DNA of 64,000 bases from CAYNKA01 sp964397655 (lineage in GTDB: Bacteria > Spirochaetota > Spirochaetia > DTKZ01). The stretch lies in assembly GCA_964397655.1 (NCBI GenBank), contig CAYNKA010000013.1, positions 1-64,000 of the forward strand, written 5' to 3'. Made by a program: the position numbers and the translations under genes. The notes beneath the pieces were generated by a model that was given only the letters and a program-made list of their open reading frames with translations, made no database searches and was not told the DNA's origin. Below, one piece after another: positions 33,193 through 42,755 of the stretch. The first letter of the stretch is position 1; the number at the start of each line of letters is the position of its first letter.

Positions 33193-34305
33193 ATGCGGAA
33201 CACTCGGGCGATCATACATCTGGAGAATTTTCTCCACAACCTTCATGAAATCAGAAAAATCCTGGATCCCGGGGTGAAGATTTGCATCTCACTCAAGGCG
33301 GACGCCTACGGTCACGGAGCCGTGGAATTCGCGAAAACCGCCCAGGCCGACGGCGCGGACTTCATCGGAATCGCATGCCCGGAGGAAGGATCGGAATTAC
33401 GAGCCGCGGGAATCACCGCCCCTCTTCTTCTCTACGGCCTCGCGCTTCCGGAGGTCATCCCTCTCGTCCTGGAAAACGGCATTTCCGCGTTCGTCGCCGA
33501 CGAGGAAGGGATCGGCCTGTTCGAAAAGGAGGCCCGCGGATCCGGGAGAAGGGCGCGGCTCCACCTCAAGGTGGACACGGGAATGGGAAGGATCGGCTGC
33601 ACCCCGGCCCAGGCGAAGAGCCTCGCCCGGCGCATCGCGGGTTCGCCCGACCTCGTCCTCGAAGGGATCTGCACCCACTTCCCCGCCTCCGACGAGCGGG
33701 ACAGGAGCTTCACCGAAGGACAGATAGCCCGTTTCCGCGATCTCGTCCGCGGCATCGAGGAGGCGGGCATCGACCCAGGCATCGTCCACGCTTCGAATTC
33801 CGGCGGACTGCTGCAGTACCCGGAGGCATGGTTCTCCATGGTGAGGCCCGGCATCCTGCTCTACGGCTACTATCCGTCGAAGGAAGTGTCGAGGAACCTC
33901 TTCATCAAGCCGGCCATGGAGCTCAGATCCAAGCTCGTCTTCATCAAGAGAGTCGAGGCCGGCTTTCCGGTGTCCTACGGCTGCACCTACAGGACGCCCC
34001 GCCCGACCTGGATAGGGACCGTCGCCGCCGGCTACGCCGACGGTTATCCGCGGCTCCTTTCCGGCAGAGGCCGCGTCCTCATCAGGGGCAGGAACTACCC
34101 GATCGTCGGAAGGGTGACCATGGACCAGCTCATGATCGATCTCGGCGACCGCCTTGAAGTCGAACGGTTCGACGAAGCGGTCCTCTTCGGCCCGGACCCC
34201 CTCGGTCCCGACGCCGAGGAGATAGCGGACAAGGTCGGGACCATTCCCTACGAGATCACCTGCGGTATCAACAAAAGAGTTCCCCGGACCTACGTCGAAC
34301 CGTAA
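33193..34305 (+). CDS. alr: Alanine racemase
   Basis: The 370-residue PLP enzyme interconverts L- and D-alanine for peptidoglycan synthesis. The PLP lysine is K35 in ISLKADAYGHGAVEFA, the catalytic tyrosine of the other barrel face lies in VSYGCTYRTPRPTWIGTVAAGYADGYPR, and the C-terminal beta domain has GRVTMDQLMIDLG. Length is standard. It starts without a ribosome binding site, right after its -10 box. The gene converges with pepT, their stops 7 bp apart. Confidence 0.96.
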   Translation: MRNTRAIIHLENFLHNLHEIRKILDPGVKICISLKADAYGHGAVEFAKTAQADGADFIGIACPEEGSELRAAGITAPLLLYGLALPEVIPLVLENGISAFVADEEGIGLFEKEARGSGRRARLHLKVDTGMGRIGCTPAQAKSLARRIAGSPDLVLEGICTHFPASDERDRSFTEGQIARFRDLVRGIEEAGIDPGIVHASNSGGLLQYPEAWFSMVRPGILLYGYYPSKEVSRNLFIKPAMELRSKLVFIKRVEAGFPVSYGCTYRTPRPTWIGTVAAGYADGYPRLLSGRGRVLIRGRNYPIVGRVTMDQLMIDLGDRLEVERFDEAVLFGPDPLGPDAEEIADKVGTIPYEITCGINKRVPRTYVEP

Positions 34306-34311
34306 TCTGAC

Positions 34312-35595
34312 TCAACCTCTTTCCGCCCAGATCGAAGCCAGATTCACGACGGTTTCGGCGGCCCGCGTCATGGCGGAAAGCGGCACCCATTCCCTGCAGG
34401 AGTGGAAATTCGAACCTCCCGCGAAGACGTTCGGCGTCGGGATGCCGTGCTCCGAGAGGCGGGCTCCGTCCGTACCGCCCCGGATGCTCTCGTGCCTGGG
34501 CTCGATCCCGGTCTTCCGGATGGCGTCGTCCAGGAAGTCGACGATCCGCGAGTCCCGGAGAAAAGCCTCCCGCATGTTGAGGTATTGTTTCTCTTCCTTT
34601 ACCGTCACGGTCCCGCCGGGAAAGGACGCCTCCGTCGCCTTCGCGAATGCGGCGAGCGCCTTGAGCCTGCGCGTCATGTCGGCAGACTCGAAATCCCTGA
34701 GGTAGACTTCCAGGACCGCCTCGCCGAGATCGCCTTTGATCTCGATCGGGCAGTAATAGCCGAATTTTCCGTCCGTGGCTTCGGGGCTTTCGGTACGGGG
34801 AAGCAGGGACGTGAAATGGGCGGCCATGGACACGGCGTTCACGAGCTTCCCGCGGGCAGATCCGAGATGGACGACCGATCCCTTGAACCGAACCTCCGCC
34901 CTGTAGGCGCTGAAGCACTCCGCCTCCACCGTTCCCTGGCCGCTGCCGTCCAGGGTGTAGGCGACCTTGGAACGGACGAGGTCGAAGGGGAAGTGATCCA
35001 TGCCCTTGCCGGTTTCCTCGTCGGGAGTGAAAAGAACCTCGATCTCGCCGCGGGGGATGCCGGGATGTGAATGGAGCCAGCTCACGGCGGAGACGATGGC
35101 GGCGACGCCCGACTTGTCGTCCGCGCCGAGCAGGGTCGTGCCGTCCGAAGTGACGATCGTATCGCCGCGGAATTCGAGAAGGGTCGGATCCTCGGACGGA
35201 TCGACGGCGACTCCGGCCCCCAGCTCGAGGACGCGGCCGTCGTAGTTCGAGTGGACGAGGGGTTTGACGCCGGTCCCAGGCGCGTCCGACGCGGTATCGA
35301 CATGGGCCATGAACCCGATGCAGGGGACGTTTCTCCCAGCCGGCAGATTGGAAGGCAGGCGGGCGACCAGAAAACCCCGCTCGTCGACCGTCACGTCGGA
35401 AAGCCCGATCTCTCGGAGTTCCTTTTCCAGGAGACGGATGAGTTCCCACTGGCAGTCGGAGGACGGGGTCCTCGATTCCGCCGCGTGCCGGTCCGAAGGC
35501 GTGCCGATCTTCGCGTAACGTAGAAATCGATCCAGAAGGGCGGAGGAGAATTCCGGCGAGTAGGGCCGGTGAAGGGTGTTCGTTTTCGCGCTCAT
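34312..35595 (-). CDS. pepT: Peptidase T (tripeptide aminopeptidase)
   Basis: The 427-residue cytosolic zinc enzyme belongs to M20B and removes the N-terminal residue of tripeptides. Metal and catalytic motifs are GFMAHVDTASDAPG (His and Asp), TLLGADDKSGVAAIVSA (bridging Asp), FTPDEETGKGMDHF (catalytic Glu) and the C-terminal RGGTDGARLSEHGIPTPNVFAGGSNFHS block. It complements the two peptidases of the import operon. Length and motif order are those of classical PepT. Confidence 0.95.
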   Translation of the reverse strand: MSAKTNTLHRPYSPEFSSALLDRFLRYAKIGTPSDRHAAESRTPSSDCQWELIRLLEKELREIGLSDVTVDERGFLVARLPSNLPAGRNVPCIGFMAHVDTASDAPGTGVKPLVHSNYDGRVLELGAGVAVDPSEDPTLLEFRGDTIVTSDGTTLLGADDKSGVAAIVSAVSWLHSHPGIPRGEIEVLFTPDEETGKGMDHFPFDLVRSKVAYTLDGSGQGTVEAECFSAYRAEVRFKGSVVHLGSARGKLVNAVSMAAHFTSLLPRTESPEATDGKFGYYCPIEIKGDLGEAVLEVYLRDFESADMTRRLKALAAFAKATEASFPGGTVTVKEEKQYLNMREAFLRDSRIVDFLDDAIRKTGIEPRHESIRGGTDGARLSEHGIPTPNVFAGGSNFHSCREWVPLSAMTRAAETVVNLASIWAERG

Positions 35596-35823
35596 GTCGT
35601 AAACCTACGCCGGAAGTACATCGAAAGGCAACCTCCGCGGGACCGGCGCCTGCGCTTGTCGCGACGGCGTTCTCGGGACGCGCCCGCGGAGCCGCCGGAG
35701 CGGACGGCGTCGATCCGCTCCTTCCCGTATTGCCTTTGTTCGACCTTCGTGATTACATTACTGAAACGTCGGGAAACCCGACCGAGAAACCTCAGGAACC
35801 GAGGAGCCTCAGCGCGAACCATC

Positions 35824-36948
35824 ATGAAGAGCCCGCTTCTTTTCCTCCTCGTTCCGATCATGTGGCCGTCCGAAGTCGACAAGAATGCCGGCCGCTCCGC
35901 GCAGGCGGCGATTTCGCCCGTACCGATCGTCGAAAACCTTTCCGTCTCGGCCCGTCCCGCCTCCGCGGTGAAAGAGGAACCGATCCGCCAGATATTCTAT
36001 CATCCGCTCATCGCCTACCCGGAACTCGCCTTCGACGGCGACGAGCATCAGGAACAGATGGACGCCTGGTTCGTGACCACGTCGGAGTTCATCGGAAGCC
36101 TCGAAACCTTCCACAAATCCGGTTTCGTCCTCGTGGACATCCGCGAGGCCTACGGCAAGGATGAAAACGGGCGTCCCGTGAAAAGGCGGCTCGGCCTGCC
36201 CCCCGGGAAAAAGCCGCTCATCCTGTCCGTCGACGATCTCAACTACTACGAGTACATGAAGCGGAACGGTACCGTACACAGGCTCCTCGTGGACGATTCC
36301 GGGCATCTGGCGGAATACACCGAGCTTCCGGGAAGGGGGGGCGAAATCTCCTACGATCGTTCCCTGCCGAACCTTCTCGAGTCCTTCGTACGGCTTCATC
36401 CGGATTTTTCGTACAACGGCGCCAGGGGCGTCATCGCGCTCACGGGATACAACGGCGTCTTCGGCTACAAGACCCAGGCGGTCGGAGTTCCGTCCTATCC
36501 CAAAGAACGGGACGCGGCGGTCAAGGTGGCGGAAAAGCTGAAGGCGATGGGCTGGTCGTTCTGTTCCCATACCTATTTCCACCGGGACCTCGCCAAGATC
36601 TCGCCGGAGACCTTGAGACGGGACACGGAGCGATGGAAGACCGAGGTCGCCTGCATCGTGGGCCGAAGCGACGTCCTCATCTATCCCTTCGGGAGCAGGA
36701 TGCCCGAAGACGGACCGAACTTCGCCTATCTGCGCAGCCAGGGCTTTTCGATCTTTCTCGGCGCGAGCAACGCTCCCTACGAGAAGATCGCGGCCGACCA
36801 CATCACCGCCTGCCGCCTTCCCATCGACGGCAACGCTCTCCGCGGACGATACGGCGATCTTTCCCGCTTCGCCGATTTCAGGAACCTGTTCGACGCGACC
36901 CGCGGTCTCGCGACGGTGAGGATCGGGCGGCCCGTGCCCCGGCATTGA
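35824..36948 (+). CDS. Exported polysaccharide deacetylase-family protein
   Basis: The protein (374 residues from ATG 35824) has an N-terminal hydrophobic stretch of uncertain signal quality (MKSPLLFLLVPIM) and a NodB-type deacetylase domain. The metal Asp pair lies in LILSVDDLNYYEYM, the His motif is SHTYFHRD (HxxxH) and motif 3 is VLIYPFGSRMPEDG. An insert of about 100 residues separates the first two motifs, unlike minimal NodB domains. The frame stays open upstream to 35569 with composition less like coding. Probable role: N-deacetylation of a cell-envelope polysaccharide. No neighbours help to define the substrate. Confidence 0.8.
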   Translation: MKSPLLFLLVPIMWPSEVDKNAGRSAQAAISPVPIVENLSVSARPASAVKEEPIRQIFYHPLIAYPELAFDGDEHQEQMDAWFVTTSEFIGSLETFHKSGFVLVDIREAYGKDENGRPVKRRLGLPPGKKPLILSVDDLNYYEYMKRNGTVHRLLVDDSGHLAEYTELPGRGGEISYDRSLPNLLESFVRLHPDFSYNGARGVIALTGYNGVFGYKTQAVGVPSYPKERDAAVKVAEKLKAMGWSFCSHTYFHRDLAKISPETLRRDTERWKTEVACIVGRSDVLIYPFGSRMPEDGPNFAYLRSQGFSIFLGASNAPYEKIAADHITACRLPIDGNALRGRYGDLSRFADFRNLFDATRGLATVRIGRPVPRH

Positions 36949-37057
36949 GACCGGTATCCTAAGATCGGAATTCCTATCATTTCAGTAGTTTTTTCATAAA
37001 AAATACTCCTTTTTACAATATTTCCATTCACTACCGGTTTACTCTTGATTTCATCGT

Positions 37058-38449
37058 ATGTTTTCAAGGAGGCACCGGTATGGTGTACAAACGCTCGCCA
37101 TTTCGAACCCTGAAGACCTGACCTTCGGTTTCTCACGGCATCCCGTAACCAGCCCACGCGGGCTCGTCATAGGAAAAGGAAAGGTCTATCCCGAACTCAA
37201 CTTCACCCTGCCCCCGATGTCCATCAACCCCGATACCCGGCAGGAGGTCCGGGATCATTACCGCGGAATCGTAACCGACGCTCTCATGCGCGCGGTAGAC
37301 CTCCATATGGAAGGACTCGTCTTCGAGTTCGAAACCCTCCTCGAGATGACCCTCGACCCCGGGATCGGCACCGAACTCGTGGCGATCATGAACGAGGTCT
37401 GCGAGGATTTCTACCGGAAGTACGGCATAAAAAGCGAAATCCGCCTCACCCCGAACGACACACGCGACTTCGAACGGCCGGTGCGCATGCGGACCTCGAA
37501 GTACCTCGATTCCATGTTCAAGCTCTTCGAGGACGGGGCGAAAGCCGGGGGAAATTTCCTCTCGATCGAGAGCACGGGCGGCAAGGAAGTCCACGACGAG
37601 GCCCTCATGAACTGCGACACCGTGAACATGATCTTCGCCCTCTCGGTGCTCGGCGTGCGCGACATGAAATTCCTATGGAAGCGCATCGTCGACATCGCGA
37701 AGAGGACCGGCACCATCGCCGGAGGGGACACGGCCTGCGGGTTCGGCAACACGGCTATGGTGCTCGCCGAGAAGAAATACATCCCTCGGGTGTTCGCCGC
37801 GGTCGTCAGAGTCGCGACCGTGGTCCGGACCCTCGTGGCGCTGGAAGAGGGGGCCCTGGGACCGGACAAGGACTGCGGCTACGAAGGGCCCTTCCTCAAA
37901 GCCATCACCGGAAGACCTATCTCCATGGAGGGCAAGACCGCGGCCTGCGCGCACTTCAGTCAGGTCGGGAACGTGGCCGCCGCGGCCTGCGATCTCTGGT
38001 CGAACGAATCGGTCGCGAACGTCAAGCTCCTCTCGGGCATGGCGCCCACGGCCTACCTCGAGCAGCTGGAGTACGACACGAGGCTCATGAACAAAGCCAT
38101 TGAACTCGGGACAAGGCCTCAGCTTCAAAAGCTCTTCGTCGAGAGCGACGTCCGCCTCGATCCCCAGGCTCTCGTCCTCGCCCCCGCCTCGGTCGTCGAG
38201 ATCTCGAAGGCGATCGTTTCCGGCAAGACCTACACGGAGGCCGCCGTGAAGGGCGCGGGAAAGGCTTTGGACCTCATCGAGAACGCGTACAGGGAAGGAA
38301 GTCTCGCGCTCGTAGAACGGGAGGCGGTTTATATCGACTCGATTCGGGACGATCTCGCGCGGATTCCGAACGATGAAGGGAAGTTCGTCGATATGGTGAT
38401 TCCCTTTCTCGATCCGGAAAAAGTGATCCTGAGCGAGTACGGGCTCTGA
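37058..38449 (+). CDS. mtaB: Methanol:corrinoid methyltransferase (MtaB family)
   Basis: The product (463 residues in this frame) is closely similar along its whole length to MtaB, the zinc enzyme that moves the methyl group of methanol onto a corrinoid protein. The zinc ligands known from Methanosarcina MtaB are conserved: E171 in SIESTGGKEV, C227 in GGDTACGFGNTAM and C273 in GPDKDCGYEGP, plus MEGKTAACAHFSQVGN and CDLWSNESVAN. The start is odd: ATG 37058 has no ribosome binding site, while a perfect AAGGAGG at 37066-37072 points to ATG 37080, which is out of frame and stops after 13 codons. A small indel near 37095 is suspected. The likely corrinoid partner and activase are encoded at 60-63 kb. 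Confidence 0.9.
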   Translation: MFSRRHRYGVQTLAISNPEDLTFGFSRHPVTSPRGLVIGKGKVYPELNFTLPPMSINPDTRQEVRDHYRGIVTDALMRAVDLHMEGLVFEFETLLEMTLDPGIGTELVAIMNEVCEDFYRKYGIKSEIRLTPNDTRDFERPVRMRTSKYLDSMFKLFEDGAKAGGNFLSIESTGGKEVHDEALMNCDTVNMIFALSVLGVRDMKFLWKRIVDIAKRTGTIAGGDTACGFGNTAMVLAEKKYIPRVFAAVVRVATVVRTLVALEEGALGPDKDCGYEGPFLKAITGRPISMEGKTAACAHFSQVGNVAAAACDLWSNESVANVKLLSGMAPTAYLEQLEYDTRLMNKAIELGTRPQLQKLFVESDVRLDPQALVLAPASVVEISKAIVSGKTYTEAAVKGAGKALDLIENAYREGSLALVEREAVYIDSIRDDLARIPNDEGKFVDMVIPFLDPEKVILSEYGL

Positions 38450-38452
38450 GGT

Positions 38453-38480
38453 TTGCGATCGGGCGGAGTTCGCATATAAT
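38453..38480 (+). promoter_or_regulatory. Promoter of the HAD gene, leaderless
   Basis: A consensus -10 TATAAT (38475-38480) lies 16 bp from TTGCGA (38453-38458). The ATG at 38487 is 7 bases past the -10, where transcription itself should begin, and no Shine-Dalgarno sequence is present. Confidence 0.7.
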
Positions 38481-38486
38481 GCCCTC

Positions 38487-39167
38487 ATGAAACTCCCCTA
38501 TCGCTGTATCATCATGGATCACGACGACACGACGGTCCTGAGCACACCCCTCATCCACTATCCCGCGCACGTGGAGACGATGAGGAAGATAAGGCCCGGC
38601 CGAGAGCCCGTTACCCTGGAGGAATGGTTCAGGAAAAACTTCGATCCCGGAGTCATGGAGTTCCTCAGGAACGGCCTCGGCTTCACCCAGGACGAGATCG
38701 AGGAGGAGTACCGGATATGGAGGGACTTCACGACGAGCCGCGTGCCGGACTTCTTCCCGGGCATGCTCGACCTGCTCGCCGCCTTCCGCGAGGCGGGCGG
38801 GATCGTGGCCGTGGTCTCGCATTCGGAGGCCGACCTCATCGAGCGCGACTACCTCGATGTTTCGAGAAAGGCGGGGAGGGAACCCTTCGTTCCGGACCGG
38901 ATCCACGGCTGGACGAGGGAGGAAGCCAAGCGCAAGCCTCATCCTTATCCGGTTCTGGCGATCCTGGAGGAGTTCCGCATAGAGCCGCGGGAGGCCCTCG
39001 TCGTGGACGACCTCCGGCCGGGAGTCGAGATGGCGAAGGCCGCGGGCGTCGAATGCGCGGCCGCGGGTTGGGGCCACGACATCGGCGAGATCCGCTCCTA
39101 CATGCTGGCGCACTGCCGCCGGTACTTCTCCACGGTGGAGGAGTTTCGGGCCTTCGCCCTTCCCTGA
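38487..39167 (+). CDS. HAD-superfamily hydrolase
   Basis: This 226-residue protein is a HAD phosphatase of the phosphoglycolate-phosphatase/PGMB-like group. Motif I is CIIMDHDDTTV (nucleophile Asp and DxD with an inserted His), motif II VVSHSEAD, motif III Lys in RKPHPYP and motif IV LVVDDLRPGVEMAKAAG. The cap domain (residues about 20-90) is helical. It is transcribed from its own leaderless promoter and converges with the caspase gene. Substrate unknown. Confidence 0.88.
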   Translation: MKLPYRCIIMDHDDTTVLSTPLIHYPAHVETMRKIRPGREPVTLEEWFRKNFDPGVMEFLRNGLGFTQDEIEEEYRIWRDFTTSRVPDFFPGMLDLLAAFREAGGIVAVVSHSEADLIERDYLDVSRKAGREPFVPDRIHGWTREEAKRKPHPYPVLAILEEFRIEPREALVVDDLRPGVEMAKAAGVECAAAGWGHDIGEIRSYMLAHCRRYFSTVEEFRAFALP

Positions 39168-39203
39168 GGCGCCCGTCCGGGCAGGCCGGAACGAGCCGCC
39201 GAG

Positions 39204-42200
39204 TTACTTACTGAGCGGGAAAGCGAACTTCGCGTAGATATTGTCCCGGTCGACCGTCGGGTGCTGCTCGCAGTCCGCCCGGAGCGTCTTCACGAGCTTC
39301 GGCACCTCCGCGGACACGTAGGCCCGGAGTTCGTCCGTGGACACGAGCCCGTCCTTGTCCGCGTCAGCCGCGGGGGTCCTGAACGCCTCCAGGATCTTGA
39401 GCGTGAAGGCGCCCTGCTTCCAACTCACGGATTCGTCCGCCTCGTAGGAATACTCCCCGCCCCGGCTTCCCGAGAACACGATCGCCCCGCTCCGCCGCAC
39501 GAGGTCGTTGTAGATCCACCGGTCCCGCTCCCCGAGCGCCCGCGCCACCGCCCGCTGCTCCACCGAGATTCCCCGGCTTCCCGCGGCCTCCAGGGACCGC
39601 GCCCGGAGTCCCCGCCCGCCCGCGGCGGCCACGGAGACTCCCCCCACGTCCGCCTCGCCCGACTGGCAGGTGTCCATCAGGAAGAGCTTCTTCCTCGGCC
39701 CGATCCCCTGCAGAAGATCCTCGATCGCCGAGAATTCCACCGCCATGCTCCGCACGTCCCTCCGTTTCGCGTCCGCGGTGAGGTAATAGTAGGCGTAGTC
39801 CGAAGCATCGACCTTCTCCCCCGCCGGGAGTTCCTCGCCGAGGAGCCGGCCCTTCCTATCCACCTGCACCCCGTGACCCGCGATGAACAGCACGAACACG
39901 TCGTCGACCCCGGCGCTTTTCAGGAAATCCTTCGCCCCGAGCACGTTCTTCTTCGTCGCCTCCCCGTCCGCGTACACCCGGGTATGCACCTTGCCGTAGG
40001 CCCCGCCTTCCATCTTCTTGAACGCCGCTTCCAGGTCCCGCGCGTCCTTCGCCGCGTACCTGAGGTCCGGGATCGCGGGGCTGTCCGCGTAGTCCGACAC
40101 CCCGAAGGCGAGGAAGTACAGGTCCGGCTTCGAGCCTCCGCCATAGGATACGTACCGGGCAGTCCGAAAGCTCTCGGCGCCTCCCGAGTCCAGGCAGGAC
40201 ACCTCGATCTTGTTCGTCCCCGAGGAGAGCTCGATCCGTTCCTTCACCGCCGCGGTCTTCCCCGAGACGGCCCTGCCTTCCGCTCCGAAGAGCGGCACGT
40301 CGTTCACGTACACCTGATACCGCTTGAGTTCACGGCTCTTCGAGCTCAAGGCTACGTCGAGGGAATAAAACTTCCCGTCCTGCCTCTCGGCGGCGATCCT
40401 CGCCTCCGGCACCTCGTAGTCCTTCGCGAGATCGGCTTCCGCGATCCCGAGGCGGCGCAGGCGCTTCCTCCACTCCTCCCGGTAGCGGGACACGAGGCCC
40501 GCGTCCTTGTTCCCGAGCTTCTCCAGCATGAGGTCCGGCCGGTTGTTCCGCGCCGCGAACTGGTCGATGTTCCACGCCTCCCAGCCCTTCACCATGGCGA
40601 CGAGTTCCCCCGAGGCGGGACTTCCGTCCCAGTACCCTTCGGGCGTCCAGGTGAGCCATTCCCCCTCCGGCGTCGCCACCGAGGTCGTGAGGAGGTCTCC
40701 GGAGGCGACGTCCCAGACCCGGAGCGTCCCGTCCTCGGACACGGAGACGAGCTTCTTCCCGGCATCGGCGAAGGCCAGGCTCAGGACCGGGCCGGTATGA
40801 CCCTTGAGCTTGCGAACGGCTCCGCCGTTCCAATCCCAGAGCCGGACGATCATATCGTCACCCGCGGACGCCCCGTACCTGCCGTCGAGAGAGAAGGCGA
40901 CGCCGCGTACGAAAGCGTCCTGGCCATTTTTCGATACGATGCGTTTCTTTTCGACGTCGTAGAGCGTGACTTCCCCTCCTCCGGTCATGATCCGCTTTCC
41001 GTCCCGTGAAAGCGCCATGGCGCGAAGCGTCGCGCCGCTCCAATACGAAGGAAGGACGAAAAGCTGTTTTCCGCTTTCGGCGTCCACCACCCGCACGTTC
41101 CGTTCGCTCGTCGCGATCGCGATCCTTTTTCCGTCCGGCAGAAACGCCGCTCCCGGCGATATCTCCAGCTTGGCTAAGGGAAAAGACCACGAAACCTTTC
41201 CCGTCGCGGCGTCCATGAGCGCCATGCTGCGATCGTCCCTACCGACAAGGACCTTATTTCCGTCCGGCGAGAATACCGCGACGTCGATTCCGCTCCGCTG
41301 CTTGAGAAGCGTCCCGATCTCGCTTCCCGAGGCGAGATCCCAGAGGCGGACGGTCCCGTCCCTGGATCCGGAAACCGCCTTCTTTCCGTCGAAAGAAAAA
41401 GCGACCGATTCTACTGCGTCCGTATGGCCCCGCAGAGTCCTGAGCGTCTTTCCCGTCATCAGGTCCCAGAGCTTGAGCGTATTATCGAAAGATCCGGTCA
41501 GAGCCGTCTTTCCGTCAGGCGAGACCGCGACCTTCGCGATGAGCGGGGCCTTGCCCTTCAAGGTCCTGATCTCCGCGCCGGAAGCGAGGTCCCAGAGCTT
41601 GAGGGACAGATCGCGGGAGGCGGAAAGGACGCTCTTCCCGTCGGGCGAAACCGCCAGCGCATAGACCCAGTGCCCGTGCCCCCGGAAGGTCTTGAGCGCC
41701 TTCCCCGTGGCGTGGTCCCAGAGTTTCACGGTCTTGTCGTAGGAGGAGGAAAGCACGCCCTTCCCGTCCATCGTGAAGGCCGCGAAGGTGATAGAGTCGT
41801 CGTGGCCCCGGAGTCGCGAGTTCGGGATCTCGCTCCCCGACTCGAGGTCGAAGAGGGCGATGAAATCGTTCTTGGCGCTGGCCAAGGCCGAGCCGAAGCT
41901 GCCGAGGACGGTCCTGCCGTCGGGCGAATAGGCCACGGAATAGGCGCGGCGGTTCATGACCGGGAAGGTCTTGAGGAGGCCGCCGTTTTTGAGGCCGAAG
42001 AGGTTCATGCCCTTCTCGTCCGATCCCGTGAGGAAGGTGAGGCCGTCGGGAGCGAGCTCCGCGCAGTTGAGGATGTCCTTCACCTCGAACTGCCGAACGA
42101 TCTTCCCCGAGGCGCGGCCGAGGACCCGGACGACGCCGAAGAGATCGACCGAGAAGACGGACGCCTCGTCCCCGGGGATGAAGGCCGCCTTGATGATGCT

Positions 42201-42623
42201 GCGGGGCTTTTCGCCCTTGTAGGCCCAGAGCTGCTTCCCGGTCTCGGCGTCCCAGAGCCGTACGGTCTCGTCTTCGGAGCCCGACAGGACCTGCCTGCCG
42301 TCCGGGGAAAAGGCGAGAGTCTTCACCGATTCGCCATGGCCACGGAACTGCCTGATTTCCTTACCCGAGGCGAGATCCCAAAGGATGATCGCGTTGTCCG
42401 AGCCGCCCGAAATCGCCCTCTTCCCGTCCGGGGAAAAGGCGACCGCATGGATCGAGTCCGAGTGTCCCCGCTGGAGGACGAGTTCGGGCCGGGAAACGGC
42501 GTCCTGGGCCGAAAGGACCTGGGCGGCCAGCAGGAAAACGAGCGCCGAGGCGGCACCGAGGAAACATCCGGAGCGGCCTGAAAAGGCGCATTTCAAGGTG
42601 AGAGACGGAGAACGTTTTCGCAT
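39204..42623 (-). CDS. Exported WD40-repeat caspase-like (C14) protein with EF-hand
   Basis: The 1139-residue protein has an N-terminal signal sequence (about residues 20-40, ending LSAQ), some 13 WD40 repeats (about 48-660; many with HxxxVxxxAFSPDGKxxxSGSxDxTxxLWD), a linker, a beta domain (about 745-830) and a C-terminal caspase fold. The catalytic dyad is intact: H917 in FIAGHGVQ and C986 in LFLMDTCQSGE. Residues 1087-1098 (DADKDGLVSTDE) form a canonical EF-hand calcium loop. Caspase-family proteases of this type cleave after Arg/Lys or Asp, and some need calcium. Export would place it in the periplasm or outside. It is monocistronic. Function unknown; signalling, turnover or antagonism are possible. 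Confidence 0.88.
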   Translation of the reverse strand: MRKRSPSLTLKCAFSGRSGCFLGAASALVFLLAAQVLSAQDAVSRPELVLQRGHSDSIHAVAFSPDGKRAISGGSDNAIILWDLASGKEIRQFRGHGESVKTLAFSPDGRQVLSGSEDETVRLWDAETGKQLWAYKGEKPRSIIKAAFIPGDEASVFSVDLFGVVRVLGRASGKIVRQFEVKDILNCAELAPDGLTFLTGSDEKGMNLFGLKNGGLLKTFPVMNRRAYSVAYSPDGRTVLGSFGSALASAKNDFIALFDLESGSEIPNSRLRGHDDSITFAAFTMDGKGVLSSSYDKTVKLWDHATGKALKTFRGHGHWVYALAVSPDGKSVLSASRDLSLKLWDLASGAEIRTLKGKAPLIAKVAVSPDGKTALTGSFDNTLKLWDLMTGKTLRTLRGHTDAVESVAFSFDGKKAVSGSRDGTVRLWDLASGSEIGTLLKQRSGIDVAVFSPDGNKVLVGRDDRSMALMDAATGKVSWSFPLAKLEISPGAAFLPDGKRIAIATSERNVRVVDAESGKQLFVLPSYWSGATLRAMALSRDGKRIMTGGGEVTLYDVEKKRIVSKNGQDAFVRGVAFSLDGRYGASAGDDMIVRLWDWNGGAVRKLKGHTGPVLSLAFADAGKKLVSVSEDGTLRVWDVASGDLLTTSVATPEGEWLTWTPEGYWDGSPASGELVAMVKGWEAWNIDQFAARNNRPDLMLEKLGNKDAGLVSRYREEWRKRLRRLGIAEADLAKDYEVPEARIAAERQDGKFYSLDVALSSKSRELKRYQVYVNDVPLFGAEGRAVSGKTAAVKERIELSSGTNKIEVSCLDSGGAESFRTARYVSYGGGSKPDLYFLAFGVSDYADSPAIPDLRYAAKDARDLEAAFKKMEGGAYGKVHTRVYADGEATKKNVLGAKDFLKSAGVDDVFVLFIAGHGVQVDRKGRLLGEELPAGEKVDASDYAYYYLTADAKRRDVRSMAVEFSAIEDLLQGIGPRKKLFLMDTCQSGEADVGGVSVAAAGGRGLRARSLEAAGSRGISVEQRAVARALGERDRWIYNDLVRRSGAIVFSGSRGGEYSYEADESVSWKQGAFTLKILEAFRTPAADADKDGLVSTDELRAYVSAEVPKLVKTLRADCEQHPTVDRDNIYAKFAFPLSK

Positions 42624-42717
42624 GATGAGACCCCGATAATCTGATAGTTTTTATCTTGCAGGAAGATCCCGCTCGTTTTTTCATGCAGGCCGCGACGGAA
42701 AGACGGATCGCAGCCTG

Positions 42718-42743
42718 ATCGTGCATGATTTTAGCACGATTTT
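42718..42743 (+). terminator. Possible weak terminator
   Basis: ATCGTGC-(9 nt)-GCACGAT followed by TTT is a perfect 7-bp stem upstream of the PIN remnant. It may be a terminator left from a lost gene. Confidence 0.4.
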
Positions 42744-42755
42744 CCGAAAAGACAC

